From an uncultured Cellvibrio sp. (GTDB lineage: Bacteria > Pseudomonadota > Gammaproteobacteria > Pseudomonadales > Cellvibrionaceae), in contig CAMPIG010000159.1 of NCBI GenBank assembly GCA_946886255.1, forward strand, positions 1-9,575: 9,575 nucleotides of DNA. The letters are read 5' to 3'. Shown here one piece after another: positions 1 through 6,262 of this stretch (position 1 is the first letter of the stretch; each line of letters begins with the position of its first letter). Position numbers and translations under genes: made by a program. Under the pieces are notes generated by a model that saw only the letters and a list, made by a program, of their open reading frames with translations, searched no databases and was not told where the DNA came from.

Positions 1-587
1 TGCGGGCTATCGTAACTCGACTCAAGATAAACCCGAATAACTTTACCCATGTCATAGTTGTTTTCAGAAGCTTTATAGCCAAACATGTGAAGCCACCAAA
101 TGGGAATCTCAAGAGAATCCAATTTGATTGATATCTCGCGCCATTCTGTATCACAGTCAATAAACACACCGGCACTTCTATAGGTGAGCGGATTATTAAT
201 TTGAGTAACTTTATCATCGTGAAATGACAATCCAAAATATAAAGTATTAGCAAATGAACATTTTAGAGAAATTTTCGCCTCGTTAAAATCGGAAAAATTA
301 GCTAATCCGTCCACAAAATTAACTGAAACACCTGCGTTAGGCTGTTTGGCTTGACTGGATAGTTTGAATTCCGCATTAATTGAAGAAGGACCTTTCTCGT
401 AATGAAGGATCGATTCATGGTCATGCCATGAGGTCAAGGACCAATCGTCTGACACTTGCCCTTCAGCAAAAACTGTTAGCGATGGGTTTGCGTAGTGAAA
501 ACAAGTAATAAACCCTAAAGAACTCAGAAAGAATAAAAGAATATAAAAATATAAAAATTTAGATCGCAACCATTTTTTGTCACTCAA
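1..587 (-). CDS. Partial membrane-anchored protein with carbohydrate-binding-like sensory domain (TTG start, C-terminus outside window)
   Basis: The reading frame is open for 195 codons and runs off the left edge, so only the N-terminal part is visible. The start is TTG at 587-585: an in-frame TGA lies two codons upstream (591-593), no ATG lies near the 5' end in this frame, and AGAGG (598-594) sits 6 nt before the TTG. Residues 1-10 are basic (KK, R, K). A hydrophobic, aromatic-rich segment follows (about 11-30, FLYFYILLFF then LSSLGFITCF), best read as a membrane anchor or uncleaved signal. Residues about 40-190 alternate short hydrophobic and polar stretches as in a beta-sandwich, with GVSVNF near 86-91, LYFGLSF near 116-122, IPIWWLHMFG near 161-170 and IRVYLES near 184-190. 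This resembles CIA30- or CBM-like ligand-binding folds by eye only. It faces away from the receptor operon's terminator and has its own leader. A membrane-bound sensor or regulator of the locus is a plausible inference; any output domain is outside the window. Coding confidence is good, function is low. Confidence 0.72.
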   Translation of the reverse strand, partial: MSDKKWLRSKFLYFYILLFFLSSLGFITCFHYANPSLTVFAEGQVSDDWSLTSWHDHESILHYEKGPSSINAEFKLSSQAKQPNAGVSVNFVDGLANFSDFNEAKISLKCSFANTLYFGLSFHDDKVTQINNPLTYRSAGVFIDCDTEWREISIKLDSLEIPIWWLHMFGYKASENNYDMGKVIRVYLESSYDSP

Positions 588-593
588 GTTTCA

Positions 594-598
594 CCTCT
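594..598 (-). promoter_or_regulatory. Ribosome binding site that decides the TTG start of the leftmost gene
   Basis: On the minus strand AGAGG is followed by a 6-nt spacer (TGAAAC) and then TTG. The spacer contains the in-frame stop TGA, which excludes any more upstream start in this frame. The GTG overlapping the site opens a frame that stops after four codons, and an ATG at 573-571 stops after four codons as well. Confidence 0.6.
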
Positions 599-683
599 AC
601 AAATGGCATAGAGAAAGAGGTAATAATTGCCTTTTCTTCTACTTATAGGTCAGGACAGCAATTAGCATGCCACAAATAAAGTC

Positions 684-711
684 TTATAACGTGGAATTAT
701 TTTAGTTATAA
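684..711. repeat. AT-rich inverted repeat in the leader of the leftmost gene
   Basis: TTATAAC (684-690) and GTTATAA (705-711) are perfect 7-bp inverted arms separated by 14 nt. They lie about 100-125 bp upstream of the TTG start at 587, inside a roughly 29% GC stretch where a promoter is expected. The half-site spacing (arm centres 21 bp apart, two helical turns) would suit a dimeric regulator. In DNA this AT-rich, 7-bp arms can arise by chance, so an operator role is only a suggestion. I could not pick a convincing -35/-10 pair around it. Confidence 0.25.
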
Positions 712-771
712 ATTCTAACACGGAATCTTTTTATCTGAACAAGCTAAACAATACTAAACTCTTTTTTAAGA

Positions 772-1000
772 TTGATACAACCCGGAATGACCGATAGTAG
801 TCCCGACCAAGGCTGTCTCCGGCTTCTACGCGCCCAAGGTAGCTTTTCCTTTATCGGTACAAGCGTCTCTGCGGCTACCAGACTGTTGACATGGGAGGTT
901 ACCCGGGAGGGAAAATCTACAATTGTGAGTTGCATCACACTGCTCGTTCGGGAGGCGCTGCATCCTTTTCCAAGACTTATGGCCGAGGGAATTTAATCAA
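772..1000. other. GC-rich intergenic island of unknown nature
   Basis: By hand count about 53% of bases 781-1000 are G or C, against about 29% in 601-780, and the change at about 780 is abrupt. The island lies between the operon terminator and the AT-rich leader of the leftmost gene. It is loosely bounded by imperfect inverted ends (TTGATACAACCC at 772-783, GGGAATTTAATCAA at 987-1000). Inside are ACCGATA/TATCGGT arms near 790-796 and 853-859 and a CRP-like palindrome at 924-939. Three overlapping frames stay open for 57 to 75 codons, including plus-strand 843-1016 (57 codons; its first ATG at 891 gives 41 residues). None has a Shine-Dalgarno sequence or a recognisable family. It may be a decayed mobile element, a structured RNA or a transferred regulatory segment; the sequence does not decide. 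Confidence 0.4.
924..939. promoter_or_regulatory. Candidate CRP (cAMP receptor protein) binding site
   Basis: The sequence is TGTGA-GTTGCA-TCACA, a perfect match to the TGTGA-N6-TCACA core of gammaproteobacterial CRP sites, preceded by AAT. Ten fixed positions are expected well under once in a window of this length. It lies about 340 bp upstream of the TTG at 587 and downstream of the GH97 terminator, so it could only serve the leftmost gene or an unannotated transcript in this gap. The distance is large for direct activation of that gene, which lowers confidence in function but not in the match. Confidence 0.42.
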
Positions 1001-1013
1001 GCACGGTTTTACG

Positions 1014-1053
1014 TAAGAAAGCCACAACCGTAAGACTCGATCACAGTTGTGGC
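1014..1053 (-). terminator. Rho-independent terminator of the receptor-halogenase-GH97 operon
   Basis: Minus-strand RNA forms an 11-bp stem: GCCACAACUGU (1053-1043) pairs with ACGGUUGUGGC (1031-1021) with one G-U wobble, enclosing an 11-nt loop. The stem is followed by UUUCUUA (1020-1014). It begins 9 nt after the GH97 stop codon. The wobble and the U-rich tail fit only the minus strand; on the plus strand the hairpin is followed by GAGAAAAA. The U tract is short and interrupted by a C, so termination may be incomplete. Confidence 0.8.
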
Positions 1054-1062
1054 GAGAAAAAT

Positions 1063-3096
1063 TTACTTTATCTTTTTTAACTGAACCACTGCACCGCCAG
1101 ATGGAGCCAAAGACAGTTTGATTGTATGCTTTCCTGTCTTTTCAGCTATTTGACGGCTAATAGATGAAGGGGGTTTTCCGTCCTGCCAAATCGTCGTGGC
1201 GTAAGTTCCTCCACCCAAAAAATCTAACGGGATTTTGAGGGTACGCCCTGCCTCGTTCGTCATTGCACCAATATACCAATCATTTCCTTTGCGGCGGGCT
1301 GAAACAATGTACTCACCAATATCGCCTTGCACTATTTTGGTTTCATCCCAACTTACTGGTACGTCTTTAATAAACTCCAATCCATCGGCCCATTCATTTT
1401 CTGGCTGAGGCCACTTTCCATCAGTTTTGCTGTAGGTTATCGGCGAATCCGCCAGCATTTGCAAGGGACTGTCGTAAACAACAAACATAGCCAAACCATG
1501 CCCCCTCGTTGTTTTTACATAAGGCAAGGTATTACGGCGCAGTTGCGGAAACTCTTCAGGAGTAGTATGCCGAAATCCTCCCGGCGTGTAGTCTATTGGA
1601 CCGAGAATCATACGTGTGAACGGAAGCGTGACATTGTGCGTTGCCGTTACTCGTGAGCTCCATTTATTATATTCTGCCCCCATTACGCCCTCTTGAGTTA
1701 AGTAATGGGGGTAGGTTCTGACCAACCCATTAGGTGGATAAGCGCCGTGAAGATTGACCATGATGTTATATTTGGCGGTCATCTGAAGAAGCTTATGATA
1801 ATAATTCACCATTTCTTGATCAGAACGATCCATAAAATCGACCTTGATGCCTTTGATACCCCACTTTTTATAGGTACTTAACGCTTCCTCCATTTGCCAG
1901 TCCAGTTGTTGCCATTGAACCCACAGCCACACACCCACATTCTTACTTGCGGCATAGCGCAATATTTCTGGCATATTCATTGATGGAATTGTCTTTACAA
2001 GATCAGAGCCTGGCGAACTTGTCCATGCAGCGCCTTCATGCCACCCCGCATCAATTAAAATGTATTCCAGCCCAAGTGTAGCGGCGAAATCAATGTAAGC
2101 TTTGTAGGTTTCAGTATTCATCCCAGGTGTGACATCGGCATCGTCCAGAACAACTTGATTGTCATTCCACCAATCCCATGCCACCTTTCCTGGCTTGATC
2201 CAATTTGTATCTTTAACTTCAGAGGGAGCACCCAATGCGGCGATTAACGACGATTCAGCCAAAGCCCCAGGGGTGTCGCCCAACATAATTACTCGCCAAG
2301 GTGACACAACCCCCGCAGCGGTCATTCGCGCGCGCACCGCAGCTTTGTTCAATCCGTCAGGGCTACTATCAAAGCGTGGCGTTAAACGCACATCCACACC
2401 TAAACCTCCGTCACCCCGCCCGATAAACCAGCTGCCAGGATAATTGCGCACATCAGACTCGGCCAACGCAAAAACACCCTGGCCTTTTCCTGTCTTACAA
2501 ACCAGCGGATTATCATAAAGGTTATGCTCACGAATACGTGACGCTTTAATAGGATCGAATTCCCCTTCGTGGCTATTAGCATACTTGCCTAGATTTAATC
2601 CAAAACATGTATAATCCGCCGCAAATGAAAAGCGCGTTAATTCATTTTGAATAGTGAACTCACTTAAACCCTCCTGGCTCGGCAATATATATCTAATTGC
2701 TACCCCTTCGTCGTATACCCTAACCGCGATATCCAGCTTATATTTCGTCTCGGCTTGATCCGAAAAATGGAGAAGGACGGCATTATAAAAGTCTTTAACT
2801 TTTTTTGTTCGCCCCGCCAGCAGATCAAAAGAATCCCTGGTTTCTCTCCGTGTTTCTCCGAGAAACTCCATCTTCGATGTCCCTAATGGAATATTATCAA
2901 TAATCAATCCCAATGAAGAGTTTTCAATAATCAGTCTGTCATCGACCTTAACACTGTAACTCAATCCATTCTCACTATTAACAATCGAAACAGAGACTCT
3001 GTCATCAGGAGAACCAAGACTAATAACATCGGCCATCCCCAAAGATGGGATAACTATAAACAACAAACATAAAATTACTTTTAACATGTTACTCAT
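1063..3096 (-). CDS. Secreted GH97 alpha-glycosidase, retaining subgroup (probable alpha-galactosidase-like)
   Basis: This is a glycoside hydrolase family 97 enzyme. Counting from ATG 3096 (677 aa), residues 4-23 form a signal peptide (LKVILCLLFIVI core, GMA|D cleavage). A beta-sandwich N-domain covers about 25-290, a (beta/alpha)8 barrel about 300-580 (AWDWWND, YILIDAGWH, VGVWLWVQW, IKVDFMDRSDQ, LTQEGVMGAEY) and a beta-sandwich C-domain about 585-677. Asp420 in KVDFMD matches the nucleophile (Asp415) of the retaining Bacteroides alpha-galactosidase BtGal97b. Glu475 in GAEY lies 55 residues later, the spacing to that enzyme's acid Glu470; Glu469 suits a calcium ligand. SusB-type inverting members lack this Asp. 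The open frame extends to TTG 3198, but those 34 residues are polar and precede the signal peptide, so ATG 3096 (or ATG 3087, three codons on) is preferred. It probably acts in the periplasm on oligosaccharides brought in by the receptor. Family is secure; substrate is inferred. Confidence 0.93.
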   Translation of the reverse strand: MSNMLKVILCLLFIVIPSLGMADVISLGSPDDRVSVSIVNSENGLSYSVKVDDRLIIENSSLGLIIDNIPLGTSKMEFLGETRRETRDSFDLLAGRTKKVKDFYNAVLLHFSDQAETKYKLDIAVRVYDEGVAIRYILPSQEGLSEFTIQNELTRFSFAADYTCFGLNLGKYANSHEGEFDPIKASRIREHNLYDNPLVCKTGKGQGVFALAESDVRNYPGSWFIGRGDGGLGVDVRLTPRFDSSPDGLNKAAVRARMTAAGVVSPWRVIMLGDTPGALAESSLIAALGAPSEVKDTNWIKPGKVAWDWWNDNQVVLDDADVTPGMNTETYKAYIDFAATLGLEYILIDAGWHEGAAWTSSPGSDLVKTIPSMNMPEILRYAASKNVGVWLWVQWQQLDWQMEEALSTYKKWGIKGIKVDFMDRSDQEMVNYYHKLLQMTAKYNIMVNLHGAYPPNGLVRTYPHYLTQEGVMGAEYNKWSSRVTATHNVTLPFTRMILGPIDYTPGGFRHTTPEEFPQLRRNTLPYVKTTRGHGLAMFVVYDSPLQMLADSPITYSKTDGKWPQPENEWADGLEFIKDVPVSWDETKIVQGDIGEYIVSARRKGNDWYIGAMTNEAGRTLKIPLDFLGGGTYATTIWQDGKPPSSISRQIAEKTGKHTIKLSLAPSGGAVVQLKKIK

Positions 3097-3147
3097 CTCA
3101 AAATATTGGAAAATTACACACAACCTTGCCCACTCTTCATTTCGCTG

Positions 3148-3208
3148 TTTCTTATTCAAAACAGGGACCCTTGTAGATGACCGTATTTTGTTATTCAACA
3201 GAACAGGG
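3148..3208. repeat. Imperfect direct repeat in the gap between the second halogenase and GH97
   Basis: On the minus strand CCCTGTT-CTG-TTGAATAAC-AAA (3208-3187) recurs as CCCTGTT-TTGAATAAG-AAA (3166-3148). The copies differ by a 3-nt insertion and one substitution, and their starts are 42 nt apart. The first copy begins 3 nt after the stop codon of the second halogenase, and together they fill most of the 115-nt gap before the preferred GH97 start. They could be tandem operator half-sites giving GH97 separate control, or a small duplication. I see no hairpin or clear promoter here. Confidence 0.45.
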
Positions 3209-3211
3209 CTA

Positions 3212-4687
3212 TTAATGGCTACCGATTACCGATGAAGATTCTATTCGCGTTTTAATTATACTTAATATTTTCTGAAAACCTCTTATCATCTCGTCATCTC
3301 CCATATTATCAACCAACGGGCTATAAGAGGCGGGAGTTAATCCATGACCATTAAAGATACTTGTCCAGTTTTCCTCCTGAAATGTTTCATCCTCCAGAAT
3401 TGATACATAACCACAATCTCTAAACAATGCAATTTTTTTTGTTAAAGCATGGGGAATATCAATATCTCGACAAGCTTGCCAAAACGGTTCTTTCCTGGAA
3501 TTTAAGGCGTAATGAACAAGTTGAAAGTTTCTTAGGTTTTCAATAAAAGAATGCATTTTATTGTTGTAAACATTCCGTTCGTTGCCATACTCTTCACTAT
3601 TTGGAAATAATTGCCTCAGAATTACCATGCTGATAACTAATGAATGTTGTTGCAATGCATCTAACGGCTCTACAACGGCCGCCGTGCTACCTACAGCTAG
3701 ACAATTTCCAATCCATGGGCGTTTCAATATGCCGCATTTCATTTTGCGCTCTATGCCATTACTAATGTCTGCGCCTAAACATGTCTCCACCTCATCCACA
3801 ACTTTAGTGAATTCCGTATCGCTCGAAGAATACAAAGCCTGTACAGCCGTTCGATTGCTCAGTGGATACAGACCACACCAGCCACTGGAAAATGCTGTTA
3901 TTTGACTAAAGGCTGGACCAGGAGAAAGAGGACCGCATGAAGCGGTAACTGCTCGATCACAACGAAACCAATGCTCCCAGCTCTCAAAATTATCATCGGA
4001 CAAAGCGTTAATAAGGAGCGCCTCCGGTCCCGATGCGTCAATATAAAAGTCAGCCTTTATGACGAGGCCATCTTGCAGCTCCAAAGAGACTATTTTCTCA
4101 TCATCGCAGTTTACCGTCCTGAGCGCGCCCGCAATTCGTTTAACATCGATATTAATCGCAGCACGAGCGAGCGCTTTAACATACTCATTAGCGCTTAGAT
4201 GGTATCCATGCGCAGCGTGAAAAAAACCAGTCTCATCAGTACCTGCAACAAATCGGCGATGCTTCGCGGCCGCAACCCCCAAAGAAAAATCCTCCAACGG
4301 AAGTTTCAGGCCATTTTTCGTCGCTTTCATCCAGTATTGAAAAAAATCAACACCATTAAAGTTAATTCCATGGCGATCATAAGCGTGAAAAAAATCAGGC
4401 AGCCCTGGATTCCAGCCCGTAAACCGCTGGCCATAATAGATGTTCGCCCGTGCCGTTTTTCGCAGCTTTTCTTCGTTAGCACCCAAGGTTTTATGGAGCA
4501 TCTTGTAACTTGGAAGGACAGCGTAGGCATCATGCTCAGTCAATTCGGTACCAACATCTATCAATGTGATATCGTATACATTTCCAGATTTGTCCAGAAC
4601 AGACTTTAGGAAGAACGCGGTTATCCAAGCATCAAGGTCTCTTCCAACGATCACAATTTTTTTGATTTGACCATTCATACTAATCAC
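3212..4687 (-). CDS. Degenerate tryptophan-halogenase-family protein (probable pseudoenzyme)
   Basis: This 491-residue protein aligns along its whole length with the halogenase encoded just upstream, including matching CDRA, DxSG, PWIGNCLAVGS, VEPL and NGHGL segments. The family's functional residues are replaced. The FAD-binding GGGTAG is GRDLDA (residues 15-20). GEAT is AYAV (54-57). The chloride-tunnel WxWxIP is WCGLYP (270-275). The lysine equivalent to Lys79 of PrnA/RebH is Tyr84, and the glutamate of EPLEST is Asp343. DASG (217-220) survives. The frame is intact at full family length, so this is not a decaying pseudogene but a selected, altered protein. It starts at GTG 4687 (3 nt after the upstream stop codon) or ATG 4678 (codon 4); neither has a strong Shine-Dalgarno sequence, which suggests translational coupling. 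No signal peptide, so cytoplasmic. It may be a structural or regulatory partner of its neighbour, or bind another ligand; halogenation is unlikely. Confidence 0.88.
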   Translation of the reverse strand: MISMNGQIKKIVIVGRDLDAWITAFFLKSVLDKSGNVYDITLIDVGTELTEHDAYAVLPSYKMLHKTLGANEEKLRKTARANIYYGQRFTGWNPGLPDFFHAYDRHGINFNGVDFFQYWMKATKNGLKLPLEDFSLGVAAAKHRRFVAGTDETGFFHAAHGYHLSANEYVKALARAAINIDVKRIAGALRTVNCDDEKIVSLELQDGLVIKADFYIDASGPEALLINALSDDNFESWEHWFRCDRAVTASCGPLSPGPAFSQITAFSSGWCGLYPLSNRTAVQALYSSSDTEFTKVVDEVETCLGADISNGIERKMKCGILKRPWIGNCLAVGSTAAVVEPLDALQQHSLVISMVILRQLFPNSEEYGNERNVYNNKMHSFIENLRNFQLVHYALNSRKEPFWQACRDIDIPHALTKKIALFRDCGYVSILEDETFQEENWTSIFNGHGLTPASYSPLVDNMGDDEMIRGFQKILSIIKTRIESSSVIGSH

Positions 4688-4690
4688 TCA

Positions 4691-6205
4691 TCACTTTTCC
4701 GCTGCACAATATTGCTTAACGAATTGCTCATGAGGAGCCGAATCTGCCAAGCCTTGGTCAATCATATTGCTCACCTTTCCAAGTAACGGATCAAGCTGCT
4801 CAATGGGAATGGATGAGATAAAAGGATCCACGCCCACTTGCTGCAGTCCTTGCCCATGAAAAACAGCAAGCCAACTCGGCGTACCGAATAGACCGTATTT
4901 AAAACTTTCTGAATATCCACGCCGCTTGAATAAGTCCATTTTTTGAGAAAGGCTTTCTGGTATCTGCATGGAACGACAATGACGCCACAATTCCGAGTCT
5001 GTGCGCTCATTCAAGTGATAATGGAGAATGAGAAAGTCACGAATTCTTTCATATTCATTGTCGATAAGACGATTGTACTCGTCAGATAGAATGGAGTAAT
5101 TTTTATTTTCTCGTGCAGGAAAAAGGCGTAATAGACAAACGATGGCGATGTGAATCAAATATATACTTGTGGATTCCAATGGCTCTAAAAACCCGCTCGA
5201 CAAACCAATAGCGACGCAATTTTTCTTCCAGGTTCGTGTGTAGCGCCCCGCTTTGAACTTAATAAACCGGGGCTCCGTTAATGCGGGTCCATGTATATTT
5301 TTTAACAGCGAGTCGTGAGCCTGGTCGTCGCTGATAACGCTGCTACAGTAAACATAACCATTCCCTGCTCGATGTTGTAGCGGGATACGCCATTGCCATC
5401 CACCTTCTTTCGCGGTTGACATTGTGTATGGCGGTATATCCTGTTGCTGACTGGACTGAACTGCGATTGCTCTATCACATAACAGCCAATTCGACCAGTC
5501 TTCAAACTCTGACTCAAGATTCTTGTGTAGCAACAACGAACGAAATCCCGAGCAGTCAACAAAGAAATCACCAGTAAATACCTGCCCATCCTTGAGTGTG
5601 ACAGAAGTGATGTTGCCCGTATCAGGATCATTCTTAACGGTTTCAACAACTCCATTAATGCGCACAACACCCGCACTTTCACTTATCTCTCTTAAATACC
5701 GTGCATACAAGGTAGCGTCAAAATGGTATGCGTAGGAGAAGGTACTGCCAATATCTTCTGCATTGGAGGAAGGGAATTTAAATTGATTTTTTTCACATAA
5801 TTGAACAGCGAAAGAATACGCTGAGAGATCAGGAACAGACCTTTTCGTACTTATTTGAGCCCAGTATTGATAGAACTCTGAGGTATTTCCTGGACCACCA
5901 TATAAGCCAAAGGGGTGAATGTAACTACTGCCTGCCTTACCCCAATCCACAAATTTAATGCCAAGTTTGAACGTAGCGTTCGTGCGCCTCATCATTTCAG
6001 GCTCACTGATACCCAGCTGATCATTGAAACTTTTTATTGAAGGTAAGGTGGCCTCACCAACACCAACACTGCCAATCTCTTCAGATTCAATCAACACAAT
6101 CTGAAAGCGTGACCGATCTTTGTAAAGCGACGAGATAGCAGCGGCAACCATCCAACCAGCCGTCCCACCCCCCACAATAATTATTTTATAAGGCTGCTGC
6201 ATCAT
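4691..6205 (-). CDS. Flavin-dependent tryptophan halogenase family protein (PrnA-like), motifs intact
   Basis: This 504-residue protein has the standard length and motifs of flavin-dependent halogenases. The dinucleotide-binding VGGGTAGW is at 11-18. GVGEATLPS is at 48-56. Lys80 (NATFKLGIKFVDW) is at the place of catalytic Lys79 of PrnA/RebH. DCSGF is at 217-221 and WQWRIP at 270-275. GFLEPLESTSIY is at 338-349, with Glu344 corresponding to the second catalytic acid. Family members use reduced FAD, O2 and halide to make hypohalous acid, which Lys79 delivers to an indole; a separate flavin reductase is needed and none is encoded here. Free-standing members next to TonB-dependent receptors, such as BrvH of Brevundimonas and Xanthomonas enzymes, brominate indoles in vitro, but their natural substrate is unknown. 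Two ATGs (6205, 6202) begin the gene, and GGAG 6 nt before the second favours 6202. No signal peptide, so cytoplasmic. The stop codon is 3 nt before the GTG of its degenerate paralogue. Confidence 0.95.
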   Translation of the reverse strand: MMQQPYKIIIVGGGTAGWMVAAAISSLYKDRSRFQIVLIESEEIGSVGVGEATLPSIKSFNDQLGISEPEMMRRTNATFKLGIKFVDWGKAGSSYIHPFGLYGGPGNTSEFYQYWAQISTKRSVPDLSAYSFAVQLCEKNQFKFPSSNAEDIGSTFSYAYHFDATLYARYLREISESAGVVRINGVVETVKNDPDTGNITSVTLKDGQVFTGDFFVDCSGFRSLLLHKNLESEFEDWSNWLLCDRAIAVQSSQQQDIPPYTMSTAKEGGWQWRIPLQHRAGNGYVYCSSVISDDQAHDSLLKNIHGPALTEPRFIKFKAGRYTRTWKKNCVAIGLSSGFLEPLESTSIYLIHIAIVCLLRLFPARENKNYSILSDEYNRLIDNEYERIRDFLILHYHLNERTDSELWRHCRSMQIPESLSQKMDLFKRRGYSESFKYGLFGTPSWLAVFHGQGLQQVGVDPFISSIPIEQLDPLLGKVSNMIDQGLADSAPHEQFVKQYCAAEK

Positions 6206-6208
6206 CAG

Positions 6209-6212
6209 CTCC
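6209..6212 (-). promoter_or_regulatory. Ribosome binding site favouring the second ATG of the intact halogenase
   Basis: GGAG on the minus strand lies 3 nt before ATG 6205 and 6 nt before ATG 6202. The 6-nt spacing is closer to the usual range, so translation probably begins at 6202 and the protein starts MQQPYK. Confidence 0.5.
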
Positions 6213-6249
6213 AGAAAAGACGGAACTGCCGCCGAAGAGCGGCAGCTCC
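6213..6249 (-). terminator. Intercistronic hairpin (attenuator or mRNA 3'-end stabiliser) between receptor and halogenase
   Basis: Minus-strand RNA forms an 11-bp stem: GGAGCUGCCGC (6249-6239) with GCGGCAGUUCC (6232-6222), one G-U wobble, around a 6-nt loop, followed by GUCUUUUCU (6221-6213). It begins 13 nt after the receptor's stop codon and ends just before the halogenase ribosome binding site. The pair that is G-U on the minus strand would be an A-C mismatch on the plus strand, so the structure belongs to operon RNA. The stem is strong but the U run is short. Partial termination, leaving more receptor than enzyme transcript, is the likeliest role; protection of the receptor mRNA end is the alternative. 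Confidence 0.7.
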
Positions 6250-6262
6250 ATCAAAAGCCGAC

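Noticed and set aside
588..771. Sigma-70 promoter for the leftmost gene
   Set aside because: The stretch is AT-rich and offers several TATAAT-like and TTGNNN-like hexamers (for example TTGTTC with TTAGAA), but none with good hexamers and 16-18 nt spacing, so no site is called.
772..996. 74-codon plus-strand frame and the overlapping 64-codon minus-strand frame (744-938) in the gap
   Set aside because: No Shine-Dalgarno sequence, no recognisable family or domain, and they overlap each other and a third open frame. Long chance frames are expected where GC content rises, so the region is reported only as an island.
891..1016. 41-residue plus-strand frame starting at ATG 891, rich in Gly, Tyr and Lys
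   Set aside because: No ribosome binding site precedes the ATG, no promoter is visible, and the frame runs against the neighbouring genes. Kept as a remark in the island entry, not as a gene.
3097..3198. N-terminal extension of GH97 from a TTG start
   Set aside because: It would place 34 polar residues ahead of a good signal peptide and overlaps the direct repeat. ATG 3096 or 3087 gives a normal secreted GH97.
4199..4609. 136-codon plus-strand frame opposite the second halogenase
   Set aside because: Antisense shadow within a gene with clear family similarity; no start signal.
3212..4687. Second halogenase as a decaying pseudogene
   Set aside because: The frame is uninterrupted over 491 residues, length matches the family, and structural segments are retained while functional motifs are changed. 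This fits a repurposed protein better than decay.
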